Assembly: GCA_900757905.1 (NCBI GenBank)
Contig: CAAEPN010000004.1
Span: forward strand, 1 to 6,961
Direction of reading: 5' to 3'
DNA from: Clostridia bacterium
GTDB lineage: Bacteria; Bacillota; Clostridia; Oscillospirales; CAG-382
Length of the DNA stretch: 6,961 nucleotides
This document shows, in pieces, positions 5,756 to 6,961 of the stretch. The first letter of the stretch is position 1. Every line of letters begins with the position of its first letter. The notes under the pieces are model-generated. The model was not told the DNA's origin. It saw nothing but the letters and a program-made list of their open reading frames with translations, and made no database searches. A program made the translations under genes and the position numbers.

Positions 5756-5803
5756 ATGAAAAAGTATAGACTTACACCGCTCGTGAATAATTTAACAATA
5801 TAA
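5756..5803 (+). CDS. Possible 15-codon leader ORF upstream of pfkA
   Basis: An ATG at 5756 opens MKKYRLTPLVNNLTI and stops at TAA 5801-5803. No Shine-Dalgarno site precedes it. The ATG would be only about 5 bases from a transcript starting after the -10 at 5739-5744, so translation would have to be leaderless. It may be chance. It is listed because the left arm of the hairpin at 5776-5817 lies within it and the right arm begins just after its stop, the arrangement of a translated attenuator. Confidence 0.2.
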   Translation: MKKYRLTPLVNNLTI

Positions 5804-5817
5804 GACGGCGGTTTTTG
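5776..5817 (+). terminator. Terminator-like hairpin in the ligA-pfkA intergenic region
   Basis: ACCGC-(T)-CGT (5776-5784) pairs with ACGGCGGT (5805-5812): 8 bp with one bulged T and a 20-base AT-rich loop. TTTTTG follows directly (5812-5817). It could end ligA transcription, or attenuate a pfkA transcript that starts near 5751. An alternative fold pairs TTACA (5772-5776) with TGTAA (5816-5820). The stem is shorter and the loop longer than in the clear terminators of this window. Confidence 0.45.
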
Positions 5818-5832
5818 TAATAGGGAAAGGAA

Positions 5833-6909
5833 ATGAGTATTATGGAAAAGACTTTCAGAAGAATCGGCGTATTGACCTCCGGCGGCGACGCACCCGGCAT
5901 GAATGCCGCTATCCGTGCGGTGGTTCGGAGCGCCTCCTATAAAGGCATTGAGGTCATGGGTATTTACTGCGGTTACAAAGGACTTCTTGAAAACGATATG
6001 AAGCTTCTCACGCCGCGCGATGTTTCCAACATCATCAATCACGGCGGTACGATGTTATATTCGGATCGTTGCGACAAGTTCAAGACGCCCGAAGGTGTGG
6101 CTCTTGCTGCCGAAAACTGCCGCAAGAACGGCATTGACGGCATTGTTACCATCGGCGGCGACGGCACGTTCCGCGGTGCGACTGATTTATCCCGTGCAGG
6201 TATTCCGTGTATCGGCATTCCCGGCACGATCGATGACGATATCTCGGCAACCGAATACACGATCGGTTACGACACGGCCAAGAACACGGTTATCGAGATG
6301 GTTGACCGTCTGCGCGACACCTGTGAGAGCCATGCAAGATGCAACGTCGTTGAGGTTATGGGCAGAAATGCCGGTTACATTGCGCTTGACTGCGGCATTG
6401 CGGTTGGCGCTGTGGGCATTGCCATTCGTGAGATCCCGTTTGACAGAGCGGATCTGATCAACCGTATCAGCACGCTTTCCAAGGCCGGCAAGAGAAACTT
6501 TATCGTTATCGCGTCGGAGGGCTTAGGCGCTACGCATACGGAAGAGCTTGCAAAGGAGATCGAAGCGTCCACCGGTATTGAAACGCGTTTTGCGCGCCTT
6601 GCGCATGTACAGCGCGGCGGTTCGCCGACTTGTATGGACCGTGTGGTTGCGACCATGATGGGTGACAGAGCGGTGGATCTGCTGCTTGACGGCAAATACA
6701 ATCTTGTTGTATGCTACAATCAGGCTAAGATCTGCGAAGTGGAAATGGAATATGCTTTCGAGCTTGACCGCATTGTCAAGGGCAAGGCAACCGAAGAAGA
6801 GATTGCAGCACTTGAGCCGTCGGCGCGCGACAAGATGTTAGCCGAAGCAAAAGAGCTTCACGACGGCATGCAGAAGATGTATGACGTAGCCAAGATCATG
6901 GCGCGCTAA
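5833..6909 (+). CDS. pfkA: ATP-dependent 6-phosphofructokinase
   Basis: This 358-residue cytosolic enzyme phosphorylates fructose-6-phosphate to fructose-1,6-bisphosphate, the committed step of glycolysis. ATP-site motifs are GGDAPGMN (17-24) and GGDGTF (108-113). The catalytic segment PGTIDDD (130-136) carries the expected base D134. Substrate motifs are VEVMGR, ETR and HVQRGGSP (H258, R261). Gly111 and Gly131 mark ATP rather than pyrophosphate use, since PPi enzymes carry Asp and Lys there. R28 and R32 match allosteric ADP/PEP-site arginines R21 and R25 of the E. coli enzyme, so effector control is likely. Two features differ from E. coli PfkA: Asp135 replaces the Asn of TIDND, and a helical tail of about 30 residues extends the C-terminus. 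AGGGAAAGGA lies just upstream and could serve the ATG at 5833 or the in-frame ATG at 5842, which would remove three residues. Confidence 0.97.
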   Translation: MSIMEKTFRRIGVLTSGGDAPGMNAAIRAVVRSASYKGIEVMGIYCGYKGLLENDMKLLTPRDVSNIINHGGTMLYSDRCDKFKTPEGVALAAENCRKNGIDGIVTIGGDGTFRGATDLSRAGIPCIGIPGTIDDDISATEYTIGYDTAKNTVIEMVDRLRDTCESHARCNVVEVMGRNAGYIALDCGIAVGAVGIAIREIPFDRADLINRISTLSKAGKRNFIVIASEGLGATHTEELAKEIEASTGIETRFARLAHVQRGGSPTCMDRVVATMMGDRAVDLLLDGKYNLVVCYNQAKICEVEMEYAFELDRIVKGKATEEEIAALEPSARDKMLAEAKELHDGMQKMYDVAKIMAR

Positions 6910-6942
6910 GTATGTGATTGGCCGTTTAGGGCATATACGGGA

Positions 6943-6961
6943 CTTTTCGTTACGCGAAAAG
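6943..6961 (+). terminator. Probable pfkA terminator hairpin, cut by the window end
   Basis: CTTTTCG (6943-6949) pairs with CGAAAAG (6955-6961) around TTACG, and the sequence stops there. The preceding GGGA (6939-6942) suggests the stem continues beyond the window. Any T-tract is not visible. It lies 33 bases after the pfkA stop codon, so the gene probably ends its transcript here. Confidence 0.55.

Noticed and set aside
5771..5780. CTTACACCGC shared between the first terminator (63-72) and the pfkA leader
   Set aside because: A ten-base match could be chance. The surrounding sequences do not extend the identity, so it is not called a repeat family.
6154..6240. Pyrophosphate-dependent phosphofructokinase as an alternative identity
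   Set aside because: Both diagnostic positions are glycine (G111 in GGDGT and G131 in PGTID), the ATP-dependent pattern. PPi enzymes carry Asp and Lys there.

Overview
The window is a stretch of ordinary chromosome from a low-to-mid-GC Gram-positive bacterium. It is probably a member of the Bacillota, class Clostridia, perhaps a gut Oscillospiraceae/Lachnospiraceae-type organism. The evidence is SigA-type promoters with extended -10 boxes, strong AGGAGG-type Shine-Dalgarno sites, an AraC regulator with a GyrI-like domain, a Bacillota-style stand-alone sn-glycerol-1-phosphate dehydrogenase, and a PfkA with a C-terminal helical tail. The lineage is inferred from protein style, not from a marker gene. 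There are no rRNA or tRNA genes, insertion sequences, CRISPR arrays or phage genes.

Layout. Positions 1-38 hold the last codons of a plus-strand gene that begins outside the window, followed at 42-81 by a strong hairpin that can terminate from both sides. Three genes follow on the minus strand, each with its own promoter: an AraC-family regulator with a GyrI-like ligand domain (87-962), a membrane-anchored internalin-like leucine-rich-repeat protein with an acidic disordered tail (1165-2088), and an AraM/EgsA-type glycerol-1-phosphate dehydrogenase (2276-3451). A compact divergent promoter region (3478-3568) separates these from two plus-strand housekeeping genes: ligA, NAD-dependent DNA ligase (3605-5638), and pfkA, ATP-dependent 6-phosphofructokinase (5833-6909). 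The window ends inside what looks like the pfkA terminator hairpin.

How they work together. The genes do not form one pathway. PfkA drives glycolysis, whose dihydroxyacetone phosphate is the substrate of the glycerol-1-phosphate dehydrogenase. LigA serves replication and repair. The LRR protein is a surface protein of unknown partner. The AraC/GyrI protein is probably a small-molecule-responsive transcription factor.

I did not find a convincing new multi-gene system. The points most worth a second look are: (1) an excellent in-frame Shine-Dalgarno plus ATG exactly at the domain boundary of the AraC/GyrI gene, which could make a free ligand-binding domain; (2) a perfect 17-bp palindrome just downstream of the LRR gene promoter; (3) a 15-codon leader ORF interleaved with a terminator-like hairpin in front of pfkA; and (4) an Asn-to-Asp change in the catalytic TIDND motif of PfkA. 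Three start codons were moved inward from the longest open frames (LRR gene, dehydrogenase, ligA) because promoter or Shine-Dalgarno sequences lie inside the longer versions.
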